Positions 52,701-63,012 of a stretch of 64,000 nucleotides of DNA are shown piece after piece. The stretch's first letter is position 1; each line of letters starts with the position of its first letter. The DNA is taken from NCBI RefSeq assembly GCF_000328475.2, contig NC_026488.1:558001-622000 (forward strand), given 5' to 3'. Source of the DNA: Mycosarcoma maydis. Its lineage: Eukaryota > Basidiomycota > Ustilaginomycetes > Ustilaginales. A model generated the notes under the pieces. That model searched no databases and was not told where the DNA came from. It saw nothing but the letters and a program-made list of their open reading frames with translations. Both the position numbers and the translations under genes were made by a program.

Positions 52701-53436
52701 GAAGTGGAACAAGCGCTGGCTCGAGCTGCGCGACCACGGCCTGTATCATGCCAAGAACGAAAAGGGCAAGGACGAGACGTCGATCTGTCAGATCTCGACC
52801 TTTGACGTCTATCTCGTCGACAGCTCTGCCATCAAGATGCCAAAAGCAAATGGCTTCGCGCTCCGATCCCAGGATCCCATCACTATGTTCGAAAAGCCGG
52901 AACAGGACTACATGCACTACTTTTGCCTCACCGATCCGGCGGCGCATCGCGATTGGGTGCGCGCCATCATGAACGCGCGCACCTATATCCTGAGACAGGA
53001 AAAGGCGGTGCTGTTCCAGATCGAGTCGCCCCAAAGCAGTCAAGATGCCGCGATGGCGAGTGGAGGGCTTTCGAGGAAGAATACCTCACGCCGCGCTAAC
53101 GGCCGAACGACAGCAGCTGCTGCAGCTGCAGCCACCGATACGAGCACCACCACTGCGACAGGGCCTTCACAACCTGCACCGCTCATCGACAGCAATGCTT
53201 TCGCAGGTCCATTCGCCAAAGGAAGCCTTCTGGCCGACAAAGCGATCAATGATGCTAAGGAGGCGCTTCGTGGCCATGCAGCTGTCGCACCCCCGACAGG
53301 AGCTTTGCACGACTTGAGTTTGATGGATCGCAACGCGGTACGCATCAACGAAGCACGCAGACGCGAGGATGCTATCGAGCGTCAGCGTAGAATGAAGGCT
53401 GAAGGTCAGCCACTCGTCGACCTCGCTCGAAAGTAG
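46757..53436 (+). CDS. Giant RA-PH domain scaffold protein, interrupted by an assembly gap
   Basis: About 2200 aa. 258 codons precede and at least 1934 follow a 100-N gap. The frames before and after the N block differ, so the true gap length is not 100 (or is 100 plus an unseen intron). The N-terminal ~1500 residues are Ser/Pro/Thr-rich and disordered with basic RKS repeats (around 49360-49430) and a Gly-rich acidic linker (50800-51060). Then come a Ras-association-like fold (52360-52610; HKVFILSRQRFTVVEV to NTDYFLIKRTEL) and a PH domain (52670-52985; GWVYVQDRKKKWNKRWLELR to DPAAHRDWVRAIMNAR). The tandem RA-PH order recalls Grb7/MRL (RIAM) adaptors linking Ras-family GTPases to membrane and actin. 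A role in polarity or signalling is inference. Confidence 0.82.
47531..47630. other. Assembly gap (100 N)
   Basis: A run of exactly 100 N inside the RA-PH coding region, probably a fixed-length placeholder for unknown sequence. Confidence 0.99.
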
Positions 53437-54153
53437 ATGGAGTTTTACGTTGCATTCGTGATTACTGGCAGGATCTGTGGGGATCCTTGGCTTCTAGACT
53501 CGGGTTCTTCGGTCTCTTTGACCGTATGTCACCGCACAACATGTATTTTTACGCAAACGTCGATGCCATTCTAGCAAGTATGGTTCATCTAGGCCGCCTG
53601 TGATATTCGTGATTCTGTGTCGTCTGTCGTCTGCATGCGAACGTGCATGCTGAACCCACATGCTTCCATCAAACCCTTCATGTCGAATGTCGGCCGTGTG
53701 TGAACGAATTGGAATCGTGAATAGCAAACGCGTACCGGCCGGCAACTTGTGCGGATTCCAAGCTGAGCCAAGTCGTGAGTCCACGTGAGGAAAACCGCAA
53801 TAAGTCACGAGTCGATCGGTGATTTCTCCAATCTATGCCGTCGTCGCATCTTTCCATCTCACCATTACCACATCCAATTCCGTCCCCAGCAGCGTCAGAC
53901 CACCCTTCTGTTGCACTACCGACTGAAGCAAATGGATTGCGTAACTTTATGAACCCAAAGTAGGCCCTTGGACGCCGAGCAAAATCGCCGCCGCTGGTAG
54001 CGTCAGAGTTTTGCAGCTGCGTGAATGAATCTATCCCATCGACAAGTCACAGTCAGGATTGAGTGACGGTAGAGACTGCCATCCGCCTATACCAAACATT
54101 CTCTTTGTACCGGAACGGCCTCGTCTCATCCGGAGATCATCCGGAGATACGCC
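53437..54153. promoter_or_regulatory. Spacer between RA-PH and XPB genes
   Basis: 717 nt with no gene; includes the XPB promoter. Only isolated heptamers (CATTCGTGATTACTG at 53453, GATATTCGTGATTC at 53601) and a few CACGAGTC words are seen. Confidence 0.5.
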
Positions 54154-56976
54154 ATGTCAGCCAATGACCAGGGCTCTCGGCCGCGTTTGACGGTCAAATT
54201 GCGACCCAGCTTAAACGCAGCGAGTAACGGATCTCATACTCCTACCTCTGCCACGGCTTCTCAAACACAGAGCTTTCGCAACACGCCAGCGGCGTATCGT
54301 GACGATGACGATGAAGATGACGGGGAGCAAGCATTTGCTCTGGATGACGGCTTTGTCTCGGAGGACTCTGGCGACGATTACGGCACGAGCAGCAAGAAGG
54401 CCGGCAAGACAAAAGCATCAAACAAGCCAAAGGCCAATGATAGCGCTCGATCAGCTCCAACCACCGCCATCGCTCGACAGCATCCCCTGTCAGGTGCTGC
54501 GCCTCGCTTCAACGGCCCCGCCATGGACGAAGACGACGAGCAGGCACACTTTGAATCTGGCGAGCTGCGCTTCCACACGCGAGACTTTACAAAGATGCCA
54601 CTCAAGCTGGATCATGCAAGCCGTCCTCTTTGGATCTCGCCTGATGATGGCCATATCATCTTGGAAGGCTTTAGCCCACTAGCTGAGCAGGCGCAGGACT
54701 TTCTGATCGCGATTGCCGAGCCGGTGAGTCGACCAGCGTACATTCACGAATACAAACTCACGCCGTATTCGCTCTACGCCGCGGTCTCGGTTGGTTTGCA
54801 GCCTGACGACATTATCGAAGTGCTCAATCGACTCTCCAAGGTGCCGGTCCCGGACGCAGTGCTCGAGTTTATTCGCGAGTATACCGCCAGTTTCGGCAAG
54901 ATCAAGCTCGTGCTCAAGCAGAACAAGTATTTTGTCGAGAGTGCGCACCCAGAGATCCTTCAGACGCTTCTGCGGGATAGCATCATTGGCACAGCTCGGG
55001 TTCGCGAGGATCCGAACGCTGCCAAGTCCGGACGGATGGAGGTATTGGGCAAGACGCAAGCACCCACTCGCGGCGACCTGGTGATTCCAGGGACGGAAAG
55101 CGCGGCGAGGAAGGCACGACAGGCGGCTGCTGCGGCTGGTCAGACACCTGGCGCATCTAATGGTGGTCGTTCGGCAGGCGCGACGGGTTCAGGAGCTTCT
55201 GGTCCCGCACCTGAGAATGCAGAAGCGGCGCGGAGAGAAGACGAGGCAGATCTGTTCTCTGCTATCATCGGTGTAGACGAGGCCGACGAGCTGGACGAAG
55301 ACGATACGGTGCACAGCTTTGAGATTGCCGAAGAGTATATCGAGCAGGTCAAGAAGCGCTGCAACGAGATCGGATACCCGATGCTGGAAGAGTACGATTT
55401 TCGCAACGATCAGCTGAATGCGGACCTCGAGATCGATCTGAAGCCGATCACACATATCCGACCGTACCAAGAAAAGAGTCTGGCCAAGATGTTTGGTAAC
55501 GGGCGTGCGCGGAGCGGAATCATTGTGCTGCCGTGCGGTGCCGGTAAGACGCTGGTGGGCATTACGGCGGCGTGTACCATCAAGAAGAGCTGTCTGGTGC
55601 TGTGCACGAGCAGTGTGAGTGTCATGCAGTGGAGACAGCAGTTCTTGCAGTGGAGCAATATCCAAGACAACCAGATCAGCGTGTTTACCGCCGATCAAAA
55701 GGAAAAGTTTTCGGGCGCGTCCGGGATTGTAGTGTCGACGTATTCGATGGTGGCCAATACGGGCAAGCGCTCGCACACATCGCAAAAGATGATGAACTTT
55801 TTGGAAAGCCGAGAGTGGGGATTTATCCTGCTGGACGAGGTGCACGTTGTACCTGCGAGCATGTTCCGACGCGTGCTGACCAAGATCAAAGCGCATTCCA
55901 AGCTCGGCTTGACGGCGACGCTGGTGCGCGAGGACGAGAAGATTGACGAGCTGAATTTCCTCGTGGGGCCCAAGCTGTATGAAGCGAACTGGATGGACTT
56001 GGCAGCCAAGGGGCACATTGCCACTGTACAGTGTGCTGAGGTATGGTGTCCGATGACGCCCGAGTTCTACCGCGAGTACCTGCGCGAGAAGAGCCGCAAG
56101 AAGATGCTGCTCTACTGTATGAACCCAAACAAGTTCCAGGCGTGTCAGTTCCTGATCGACTACCACGAGAACCGCGGTGACAAGATCATTGTGTTTTCAG
56201 ACAACGTGTACGCGCTCGTGGCGTATGCGCACAAGCTCAAAAAGCCGTTCATCCACGGCGGTACCGCGCACCTGGAACGCATGCGCATTCTGCAGAACTT
56301 CCAACACAATCCGTTGGTGAATACGATCTTCCTCTCGAAGGTGGGCGATACATCGATCGATCTACCGGAAGCGACGTGTCTGATACAGATCTCGTCGCAC
56401 TTTGGTTCACGAAGACAAGAAGCGCAACGACTAGGACGGATCCTGCGCGCCAAGAGGCGAAACGACGAGGGCTTCAATGCGTTTTTCTACAGTCTCGTAA
56501 GCAAGGATACCGCCGAGATGTTCTACTCGACTAAGCGACAGCAGTTCCTGATCGATCAGGGGTATGCGTTTAGAGTCATCACACACCTCGTCGGTATGAC
56601 CGACATGCCCGGTTTGGTGTACAAGAGTCAGGCCGAGCAGATCGAGCTCCTACAGAGCGTGCTGATCGCCAACGAGTCGGATGCGGATCTCGGATCTGAT
56701 CTGGCAGGCACCGAGTTTGGCGGTGTGGTCAGACGCGGTGGCACCGGCACCGGCACCGGCACCGGCACATCAGCAGGAGCATTGTTGAACGGCAGCACTG
56801 TGGCAAAGGCTTCGAGAACCACAGGCTCACTCAACGCGCTCAGTGGTGCACAGCACATGTCGTACATCGAACGCAACCGGTCGGTCAACAAGACGCTCAA
56901 CAAGGAGCAAGGCCGACACAAGATGTTCCAGAAAAGAGCTGATAAGGCGAAGCGTAAGAACATGGACGACGAATGA
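54154..56976 (+). CDS. SSL2: TFIIH DNA helicase/translocase XPB (Ssl2/Rad25)
   Basis: 940-aa 3'-5' superfamily 2 helicase of TFIIH, needed for promoter opening and nucleotide excision repair. An acidic low-complexity N-terminus is followed by the XPB N-terminal domain ([19 protein letters not shown]). The helicase core has Walker [12 protein letters not shown] (Lys465), the DEVH box at 561-564 and the XPB RED motif in [17 protein letters not shown]. The [20 protein letters not shown] block is motif VI. The C-terminal tail has a Thr/Gly repeat from a GGCACC hexamer (56740-56770) and a basic end. It is longer than yeast Ssl2 (843 aa). Single exon. It converges on RHO3 with 163 nt between stops. 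Confidence 0.97.
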   Translation: MSANDQGSRPRLTVKLRPSLNAASNGSHTPTSATASQTQSFRNTPAAYRDDDDEDDGEQAFALDDGFVSEDSGDDYGTSSKKAGKTKASNKPKANDSARSAPTTAIARQHPLSGAAPRFNGPAMDEDDEQAHFESGELRFHTRDFTKMPLKLDHASRPLWISPDDGHIILEGFSPLAEQAQDFLIAIAEPVSRPAYIHEYKLTPYSLYAAVSVGLQPDDIIEVLNRLSKVPVPDAVLEFIREYTASFGKIKLVLKQNKYFVESAHPEILQTLLRDSIIGTARVREDPNAAKSGRMEVLGKTQAPTRGDLVIPGTESAARKARQAAAAAGQTPGASNGGRSAGATGSGASGPAPENAEAARREDEADLFSAIIGVDEADELDEDDTVHSFEIAEEYIEQVKKRCNEIGYPMLEEYDFRNDQLNADLEIDLKPITHIRPYQEKSLAKMFGNGRARSGIIVLPCGAGKTLVGITAACTIKKSCLVLCTSSVSVMQWRQQFLQWSNIQDNQISVFTADQKEKFSGASGIVVSTYSMVANTGKRSHTSQKMMNFLESREWGFILLDEVHVVPASMFRRVLTKIKAHSKLGLTATLVREDEKIDELNFLVGPKLYEANWMDLAAKGHIATVQCAEVWCPMTPEFYREYLREKSRKKMLLYCMNPNKFQACQFLIDYHENRGDKIIVFSDNVYALVAYAHKLKKPFIHGGTAHLERMRILQNFQHNPLVNTIFLSKVGDTSIDLPEATCLIQISSHFGSRRQEAQRLGRILRAKRRNDEGFNAFFYSLVSKDTAEMFYSTKRQQFLIDQGYAFRVITHLVGMTDMPGLVYKSQAEQIELLQSVLIANESDADLGSDLAGTEFGGVVRRGGTGTGTGTGTSAGALLNGSTVAKASRTTGSLNALSGAQHMSYIERNRSVNKTLNKEQGRHKMFQKRADKAKRKNMDDE

Positions 56977-57029
56977 CAAGTCGGCATTTGAGCGAATCCA
57001 ACTAACATATGCACGATGTGTATGGTGCG

Positions 57030-57031
<2 letters not shown>

Positions 57032-57060
<29 letters not shown>
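57032..57060. repeat. GT dinucleotide microsatellite
   Basis: About 14 tandem GT units in the short XPB-RHO3 intergenic space. Confidence 0.93.
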
Positions 57061-57139
57061 GAGCGGGTATCAGGGGTGTAGAATACAGTTTGTGCGCGGA
57101 GGCGTGTTGGTTGGCGTTGAACGCGGGTGGGTTGCATGG

Positions 57140-57835
57140 TCAGGCGATGGTGCAGGCACGAGAGTGGGGATGTGGGCGAACGTTGGCGGCGACCGAGGCT
57201 AGTTCGGTGAAGCACTCGGTGACGCCTCTGTTGGATTTGGCGGAGCACTCGAGGTAGCGGCAGGCATTGATGCGTTTGGCGACGTCGAGGCCGTGGTTGT
57301 AGGAGAGCGTGCGCGGATTGCGCGGCTCTCGGAGATCGCACTTGAGAGCGACGAGCATGATCTTGACGGCTGGACAGTGGTGGCGGATTTCGGCAATCCA
57401 GCGCGACTCGACGTTTTGCAGCGACACCGGATTGTCGACGCTGAAGCACAGCAGTACAACGTCGGTGTCGGCGTACGACAAGGAGCGCAGCTTGTCAAAC
57501 TCCTCCTGACCAGCTGTATCCCACAGTGTCAGTTCCACCGCGAGTCCTGTATGCGTGTGCTGGATGTGTGTGTAGTTTTCAAATACCGTCGGCTCGCTAC
57601 TCGGACCGAAGCCAAACAGGGGCAACGCGGTGTCAGTCGTTCTAGCCAGCCACGTCCATGTCAAGCGCCGAGTGCGCGCCACGAGCAAAGCTTACTATGT
57701 CTGTGGAAACTCGTGTCTGACGAGCACGAACAGCAGGCTCGTCTTGCCCGATGCTCCGTCGCCGAGAACCAACACCTTGCGTGCGATGCGGTGCGACTCG
57801 CGCTGCGCGTCGTGCACAAGTCCGCACAGCGTCAT
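57140..57835 (-). CDS. RHO3: Rho-family small GTPase Rho3 (2 exons)
   Basis: 198-aa Ras-superfamily GTPase of the Rho3 type, acting in polarised secretion and actin organisation at the plasma membrane. Exon 1 is 57696-57835 (the ATG is preceded in frame by a TAG) and exon 2 is 57140-57596. The 99-nt intron (GTAAGC...GTAG) splits a Tyr codon and restores FPQTYEPTVFENY, the switch I region. The P-loop is GDGASGKT (25-32), switch II is WDTAGQEEFDKLRSLSY, base recognition is LKCDLR and ECSAK. Rho3-specific style is seen in LCFSVDNPVSLQNVE. The C-terminus ends CTIA, a CaaX box. It is shorter than yeast Rho3 (231 aa). Confidence 0.93.
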
Positions 57836-58280
57836 CTCGATCGTGAGCTATCCAGCTCCCAGTGCCAAGTCGAACACGCCGCAAGTCTTGGACACTTGGA
57901 CAATCGTGATACAGCACCAACATAACACGCTCTATCGTGCTCCAGATCCTGTGATTCCGTCTTCCGTCTTGCTCAACAACACGCCTGAAGCGTGTCTTGT
58001 TCTTTCCGTTTTTCCATTTCGGTGATAACGCAGGCGCGCGTGCGCGCGTGTGTGCTTGCACGCGTGCAGTCACGCATCTTAACCAACTCCTCTGCGCTGC
58101 CTCCGCTTGGCCAGTCTCTAGCTCAACAGCGACTCTTTATCACTCCACACTTGGGCGATCCACATCAGACCCACATCAGACTCACATCGTCACGACCAAG
58201 AGGCCAGATCAACAAAGAAAAAGGACGTGCGTGTGCGGATAACCCTATGTGAGAATGGTATGAAAACGTATGCAGGTGGA
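57836..58280. other. Spacer between UBC6 and RHO3
   Basis: 445 nt with the presumed RHO3 promoter on the minus strand. It contains an alternating purine-pyrimidine stretch (GCGCGCGTGCGCGCGTGTGTG at 58032-58052), a good Z-DNA-forming candidate. No gene is seen. Confidence 0.5.
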
Positions 58281-59471
58281 TCAGATGATACCGTTCGCAC
58301 TGGCGTTGACGACACGGCTGATGAAGAGATATGCTAGCACCGCGAGCACCACCAGGGAGCTACGTACGCCCAACACGTCTCGACGCCGATTCGGATGGTT
58401 GTGCTGCCGCGCTGCTTCGTCCGCTCGTATCGGTTCTGTGATCGCTGGTGCTGTTCGAGGTCTTAGGCCTGTGATTACGCCGATAAGCGCACAAACGCAC
58501 CAAGAAAAAAGAAACAAGAGCGCGCGTCAGTACAGCTTGCAACGCTTTGTGCGCAGCAGAGACACCTCTCCGCCGCAGCAACCGGTCCTCTTTGCAACTA
58601 GAATCGGCGTGCGGCGCTGTCCGAGGAAAAGCAGCCGACGTCAGGGTCGGTCGGTTTCACACGCACCCTGCGATGAAGCAGAACCCGAAGCCAGCGATGG
58701 TGCAGCCAGATCGGATCGCACCTTTTCCTTTTGCATCCCCGTCTGACTTGACGCTACGTCGCCGCTGCCACCAGCGTCTCCCTGCACCGGCTTCTTATCG
58801 CCCATGTTGGGCAGATCCTTGATCTGCGCATCAGCGTATTCCGGAAAGATCTGGCAAAACTTCTTCTGTGTCAGATTGAACGCATGCGATTGCGCCGCAA
58901 GCTTTCGACGATCCGCCTCCGATGCGGTGACTGAGCCCGTAGTCATCTCGTCCGAGCACATAAACGACAGTAAACCGATCAAGATGGTTGAAGTGTTCCA
59001 ACCCGGTTGCCAGGTGTGTGGGTGGTAATCGCTCATCGAGGTGCAGATCTTGGTGTTGGGCGCAAACCGACCGCTCGGCGTCTGCATCTTGATCCCAGGT
59101 GGCTTGAAGGGGAATTCGGGCGGAAAGAGGAGCTGACCGTGGTATTCACCTCCCGCATATGGCGTATCGGGAGGGCCGCGGAGGATGTAGTGCCTGGCAA
59201 CGATAAGCAAAAGCGGATGAGTGTCAGTAAAAGGCGCCAAGATGCGCTGCGCCGACGATCACGCCGCAGACATACCATTCCAGGATGTTGTCCTCGCGAG
59301 GTCGAGCGTAGACGAGCGGTGGAGGGTCTTTGTCCATGAGCTGCGCCTCCTTGGTGAGCTAGTTCCACATCCAGCCAAACATACGAGTCAGCGAAACAGA
59401 CTCTCGGTGTCGGTTGCAACGGTGCCTATGCATACTACACTTACGCGCTTGATAGCCGCCTTGCTCGCCAT
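58281..59471 (-). CDS. UBC6: ER-anchored ubiquitin-conjugating enzyme Ubc6 (4 exons)
   Basis: 274-aa tail-anchored E2 for ER-associated degradation. Exons are 59445-59471, 59276-59358, 58667-59193 and 58281-58468. Donors are GTAAGT, GTATGT and GTGCGT, acceptors CTAG, CCAG and ACAG, and phases 0, 2 and 1 are all consistent. The UBC fold has the active Cys87 in KICTSMSDYHPHTWQPGW, the same residue number as in yeast Ubc6. YILRGPPDTPYAGGEYHG and FPFKPPGIKM follow the Ubc6/UBE2J pattern. The C-terminal hydrophobic anchor (LVVLAVLAYLFI near 250-265) is entirely encoded by exon 4. Retention of the last intron gives a stop at 58641 and a soluble form. Very small first exon (9 codons). Confidence 0.93.
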
Positions 59472-60083
59472 GATTTCGGGTCAACGCGATGTCCGACTCG
59501 AGGCTCCTAGCTCGTCGTTACTTGTCAATCTATCCTGGCTGCTCGTGCTGATTTGATCGCTGCGCCGGAACCGTCGAGCCGAATCGAGCCGAGCCGGACA
59601 ATGTCACAGGTAGACAAACGAGCTCTCCGTGACGGCGAGATCAGGAAATCGCAATAACAGTCGCAATCGCAATTAGCGTTCGCAATCGCGATCGTGGTGA
59701 TCGTAGACGCTAGCAATCATGAATCAATGCGCAGGCACTCCAGTTGCGTGCGTGATGAGGTCAATCGTGAATGCTACTCCCTCACACTCCTTGGCCCAAG
59801 TCACTTCCACGCAGCACTCGCAGCACTCGCAGCACAGCCCGTTTGCTCTGACACTTGACTCACGACTCTGTAATCGTGAATTAGTCTGCTAGACCCTTCT
59901 GCTTGGATTTAACATTCCAAGCTACACGGTCTGGTGCTCGTGTTCACGTGACCCAATCGTGAATTTCAAGTGATCACGTCGATATGTAGAACCAGCAACA
60001 AACAAAACTTGATCAAAAATAAAGGAAAATGCAGCACGAAGAAAATAGAGTTGAGCATCTCTAGGCCGAAGAAAAAAAAAGTC
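59472..60083. other. Spacer upstream of UBC6, containing the tRNA 3' flank
   Basis: 612 nt with the UBC6 promoter and no ORF of note. Repeated words include CGCAATCGCAAT (59647-59692) and CAGCACTCG (59813-59832, tandem), with single heptamers (ATCGTGAA at 59764, 59871 and 59955). Confidence 0.5.
60072..60080 (-). terminator. Pol III T-run terminator of tRNA-Glu
   Basis: Nine T on the minus strand, beginning 4 nt after the mature tRNA 3' end. Confidence 0.8.
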
Positions 60084-60186
60084 TTCCCGGCCAGGGAATC
60101 GAACCCTGATCTGAGCAGTTCAATCAAAGACGAACGAGTCGTTCAACCATGAGAGTGCCCTATACTAACCATTGTACTAACTGGGA
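60084..60186 (-). tRNA. tRNA-Glu (anticodon CTC) with a 31-nt intron
   Basis: Read on the minus strand from TCCCAGTTAG. The acceptor stem is TCCCAGT/GCCGGGA with one A-C mismatch at pair 5-68. D arm GTAC/GTAT with an AATGGTTA loop, anticodon stem GGGCA/TGCTC, loop CT-CTC-A then the intron (60119-60149) after position 37, T arm CAGGG-TTCGATT-CCCTG (B box), discriminator A. Spliced length is 72 nt, as usual for tRNA-Glu. The intron sits at the canonical place. The mismatch may be tolerated or edited. Confidence 0.9.
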
Positions 60187-60454
60187 CGCGGTTATATCTT
60201 TTTTCAATGCAAATTGCATATATATCAAGATGAATTCTCGCGCGCGCAATCGCTGAATCTCCGACTTTCACAAGCCACCAAGGTTCGAGGCCTTGGGTTA
60301 CCACCGATGCGGACGCCGGCTCACGTTTCGCTTCCGCGGTACAGCGGGACAGACTCAATGGCTCATGTATAGTTGGGTGGGGAGTGACTGACTGCGCGTA
60401 GCCGCGTCTTGTGCGAGCCGGGACGAGAGTGTGGGGTATCTGTGTCGGGCGAAT

Positions 60455-60487
<33 letters not shown>

Positions 60488-60693
60488 AGAGCTGGTCGTG
60501 GTGGTAAAAGCAGCAGTCACGAAGCGGTCAATGTTGTCGTTGCTGTCGTCTTGATTGCTCTGCCCTACTTCTTGACGTGTAACACTCCCATCGCTATCTA
60601 TTGATTCGGTTTCGGATCCTTGCCTTCGGACCACTCTGCTCAGGTAGCGTATCGATGGAAACTGAACATTCGTAGAACAAAACCAGAATCAAC
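60187..60693. other. Spacer between the tRNA gene and the esterase
   Basis: 507 nt with no supported gene. An ORF running across it on the minus strand extends into the tRNA and is not credible. It contains the CAGGCA hexamer repeat and the esterase promoter. Confidence 0.55.
60456..60486. repeat. CAGGCA hexamer microsatellite (5 copies)
   Basis: Five tandem copies in non-coding sequence. Confidence 0.93.
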
Positions 60694-62202
60694 ATGTCTT
60701 CGGCCGTATCATTCGAAACCAAGTCGACGACTGCGTCAAAGAGCAGCTCGTCGCTGGGAAGCGACAAGCGCCAGGTGGATCCCAACGTGCTGGCCGCTAT
60801 CAAGCGCGCTGCGCCGCCCAAGCCCAAGGTATTGCTCCCGCTGTTGCGACTGTTGCTCTTCCAGATCTATTTTCTACCTACGTCGTTGATCACCATCCCG
60901 CTCTACATGCTGCGCTGCCTTTTGCCGCGCTTCCGTCTGAATCCAAACTGGGGCTTCATCTCGGCCGTCTACATCATGGTGGTGCGACGTGTGATGCGCA
61001 ACCTTATTCGGTTTGGCGTGCAGCCCATCACGCCACGCAAGGGCGGTCTTCGCGACCGCAATACGCTCGTGGCTACTGTGGTTTCGTGCCTGAACCTTTC
61101 GGGGCCTGGTGGCTCGGTGGTGCTCGCCAAGGAAAACATCAAGGCTCTCAAGCTCAACGCTTTGCACGGACGTCCCGACAAGGTGTGGATCCCGCCGGCG
61201 GGTCCCGAGTACCTCGACGGCATTCTGGCTGTCAAGACCGGTCCCAACGACCGACGAAAGATCGTCACGGACGCTTACACCGGCCCACCTTTGCTGGATG
61301 CAAAGTGGCTCAAGTGGAGCGTACGTGCGCTGTGGTTCACGCACAAGCCTCACACAGTGCCTCCACAGCCGCGCTCTGCCACCAAGCTCCAGCGTCCGGT
61401 GATCTGCTACTTCCACGGTGGCGCGGGTGTCACTTTCAATGCGGGTGACTTGCACATGGGCCAGAACCTCGCCAAAACTTTTGCTCGCTCGGCGGGCATC
61501 GATGTGTTCTCGGTCGACTACAACCTGGCTCCCTTCGCGCCTTCGCCAGTGCAGCTGTACCAGGGCGTGTCGGCGTATCTCTATCTCATCAACGAGCTGG
61601 GCTACGCGCCTGAGCAGATCTATATTGGAGGCGATAGCCACGGCGCGTGGATGACGCTGCAGCTCGAGCGCTACCTGCGTTCGTACAAGCATCTGCTGTT
61701 TGACAATGCCGATTCGGTCAAGTTTCCAGGTCTGGTGCTACTCTCGCCATGGCTCGCACCCGAAGACTTGTCGTTCAAGAGCCGCGAGGGCAACGTCGGG
61801 CGCGACATTATCAGTCTTTCCTACGAAGAATGGGGCGTGTCGGCACAGGGTCTCAAGAAGCTTCCGTTCCCGTTGTCCGACCCCTGGTGCACGCACACTA
61901 ACAAGACGACTGCCGAATTTGCTGCACTACCACCGTGCTTTATCGCCAATGGAGGAGGCGAGACGCTGCTCGACGAGGGTCAGCACTTCACCAATTCGCT
62001 TCGCAAGGCAAAGGGTCTACCCACTTCGACTTCTAACCACAGGATCGTGTTGAGCCCCGGCGAGCTCAACTGCAAGGTGGTGCACCACGTCTTCCCAGAT
62101 CAAGTTCATGATTTTTACACTGTCGATACGGAAATCTCCAAGGCTGCCAAGGTGTACACGCAGATTGGCACTTGGATCAAGTTTACCCAGACCCTTGTCT
62201 GA
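60694..62202 (+). CDS. Membrane-associated alpha/beta hydrolase (HSL-like lipase/esterase)
   Basis: 502-aa alpha/beta hydrolase-3 family protein (hormone-sensitive lipase type). The oxyanion motif is ICYFHGGAGVTF, the nucleophile elbow GDSHG (313-317, Ser315), and the acid/base pair lies in HHVFPDQVHDFY. An N-terminal hydrophobic region at about 46-80 (VLLPLLRLLLFQIYFLPTS then PLYMLRCLLP) suggests membrane or lipid-droplet association. GDSHG instead of GDSAG is a variant seen in fungal members. It probably hydrolyses short-chain or steryl esters; the substrate is not determinable. Single exon. It converges on the PRKRIP1-like gene with 122 nt between stops. Confidence 0.87.
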   Translation: MSSAVSFETKSTTASKSSSSLGSDKRQVDPNVLAAIKRAAPPKPKVLLPLLRLLLFQIYFLPTSLITIPLYMLRCLLPRFRLNPNWGFISAVYIMVVRRVMRNLIRFGVQPITPRKGGLRDRNTLVATVVSCLNLSGPGGSVVLAKENIKALKLNALHGRPDKVWIPPAGPEYLDGILAVKTGPNDRRKIVTDAYTGPPLLDAKWLKWSVRALWFTHKPHTVPPQPRSATKLQRPVICYFHGGAGVTFNAGDLHMGQNLAKTFARSAGIDVFSVDYNLAPFAPSPVQLYQGVSAYLYLINELGYAPEQIYIGGDSHGAWMTLQLERYLRSYKHLLFDNADSVKFPGLVLLSPWLAPEDLSFKSREGNVGRDIISLSYEEWGVSAQGLKKLPFPLSDPWCTHTNKTTAEFAALPPCFIANGGGETLLDEGQHFTNSLRKAKGLPTSTSNHRIVLSPGELNCKVVHHVFPDQVHDFYTVDTEISKAAKVYTQIGTWIKFTQTLV

Positions 62203-62324
62203 GCTGCTGCCATCCTTGTTGTTTCGCCTATGCGCTTTGCTCGAATCCACCCAATAATCTTTCATGTCTTTGATGTGTGTTTGGCGTGCTCTGGTATAAT
62301 GATACAGATCTGTTGTCCAAATGT

Positions 62325-63012
62325 TTATGCATCTTCGTCGCCCGAAGGGTACAATGAATCCGTTTTGCGTTTGAAATTGAGCCTTTGTACCGCTTCGTTG
62401 TGCAAGCGCTGTTTCTTGGATTCCGGTTCTTCGTCTGGCTGATGCGACCTGGCTTCAGACGCTTTGGATGTATGCTTGGCTTTGGCGGCCGCTTGTGCTT
62501 TGATGGCGGCCAGCTTCTTCTTCTCGCGCTTGGCGCGGTTCTTGTCTGTTTTCGCCTCGTCCTTCTGCTGAGCCTGAGCACGTTTGCGATCAAATTCTTC
62601 TTGCTCCGAGAGCTAGACACCACAGGCAAGCAATGATAGATTAGCTGACGGCTCAGACGACAAGACCAGAGCGTAACGCGTCACTTACCTTCCTGTTCTG
62701 TTCCTCCATGAGTTGGATTCGCTCGTACTCTCGCCGACGTTGATGCTTGTAGATGTGAAATTCGCCTGATCCAGCACCAGCACTCGAGCCGCTCACATTC
62801 TTCATCACATCTCGTGGCGCTCGTATTGACTTTTCTTTTGGACCGTCCGGGATGCGAATCTCTTTGTCTGGGTTGGCGAGCAACTTTGAAATTGCGTGTG
62901 CTTGCCTCTCGTGAGGCGACAATTTGGCTCTCTTGCCTAGCGTGGTCAAATCGGTGTTCATGTTAGTGCTTCGTGAAGAAGACGCCTCGTTTGGATGGGG
63001 CGATAGAGACAT
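62325..63012 (-). CDS. PRKRIP1-like (DUF1168) spliceosome-associated protein, 2 exons
   Basis: 203-aa basic protein. Exon 1 is 62689-63012 and exon 2 is 62325-62612. The 76-nt intron (GTAAGT...TCTAG) is in phase 0. The conserved DUF1168 block is FHIYKHQRRREYERIQLMEE, and after the splice LSEQEEFDRKRAQAQQ leads into the Lys/Arg/Ala-rich helix (KNRAKREKKKLAA). In human spliceosomes PRKRIP1 is a long helix at the centre of the catalytic complexes (C*/C). Residues 1-60 are polar. The nuclear role is inferred from the family. It is divergent from VPS16 across a 377-nt spacer. Confidence 0.87.

Noticed and set aside
60143..60634. 163-aa minus-strand ORF
   Set aside because: It overlaps the tRNA-Glu gene and a hexamer microsatellite and has no family resemblance.
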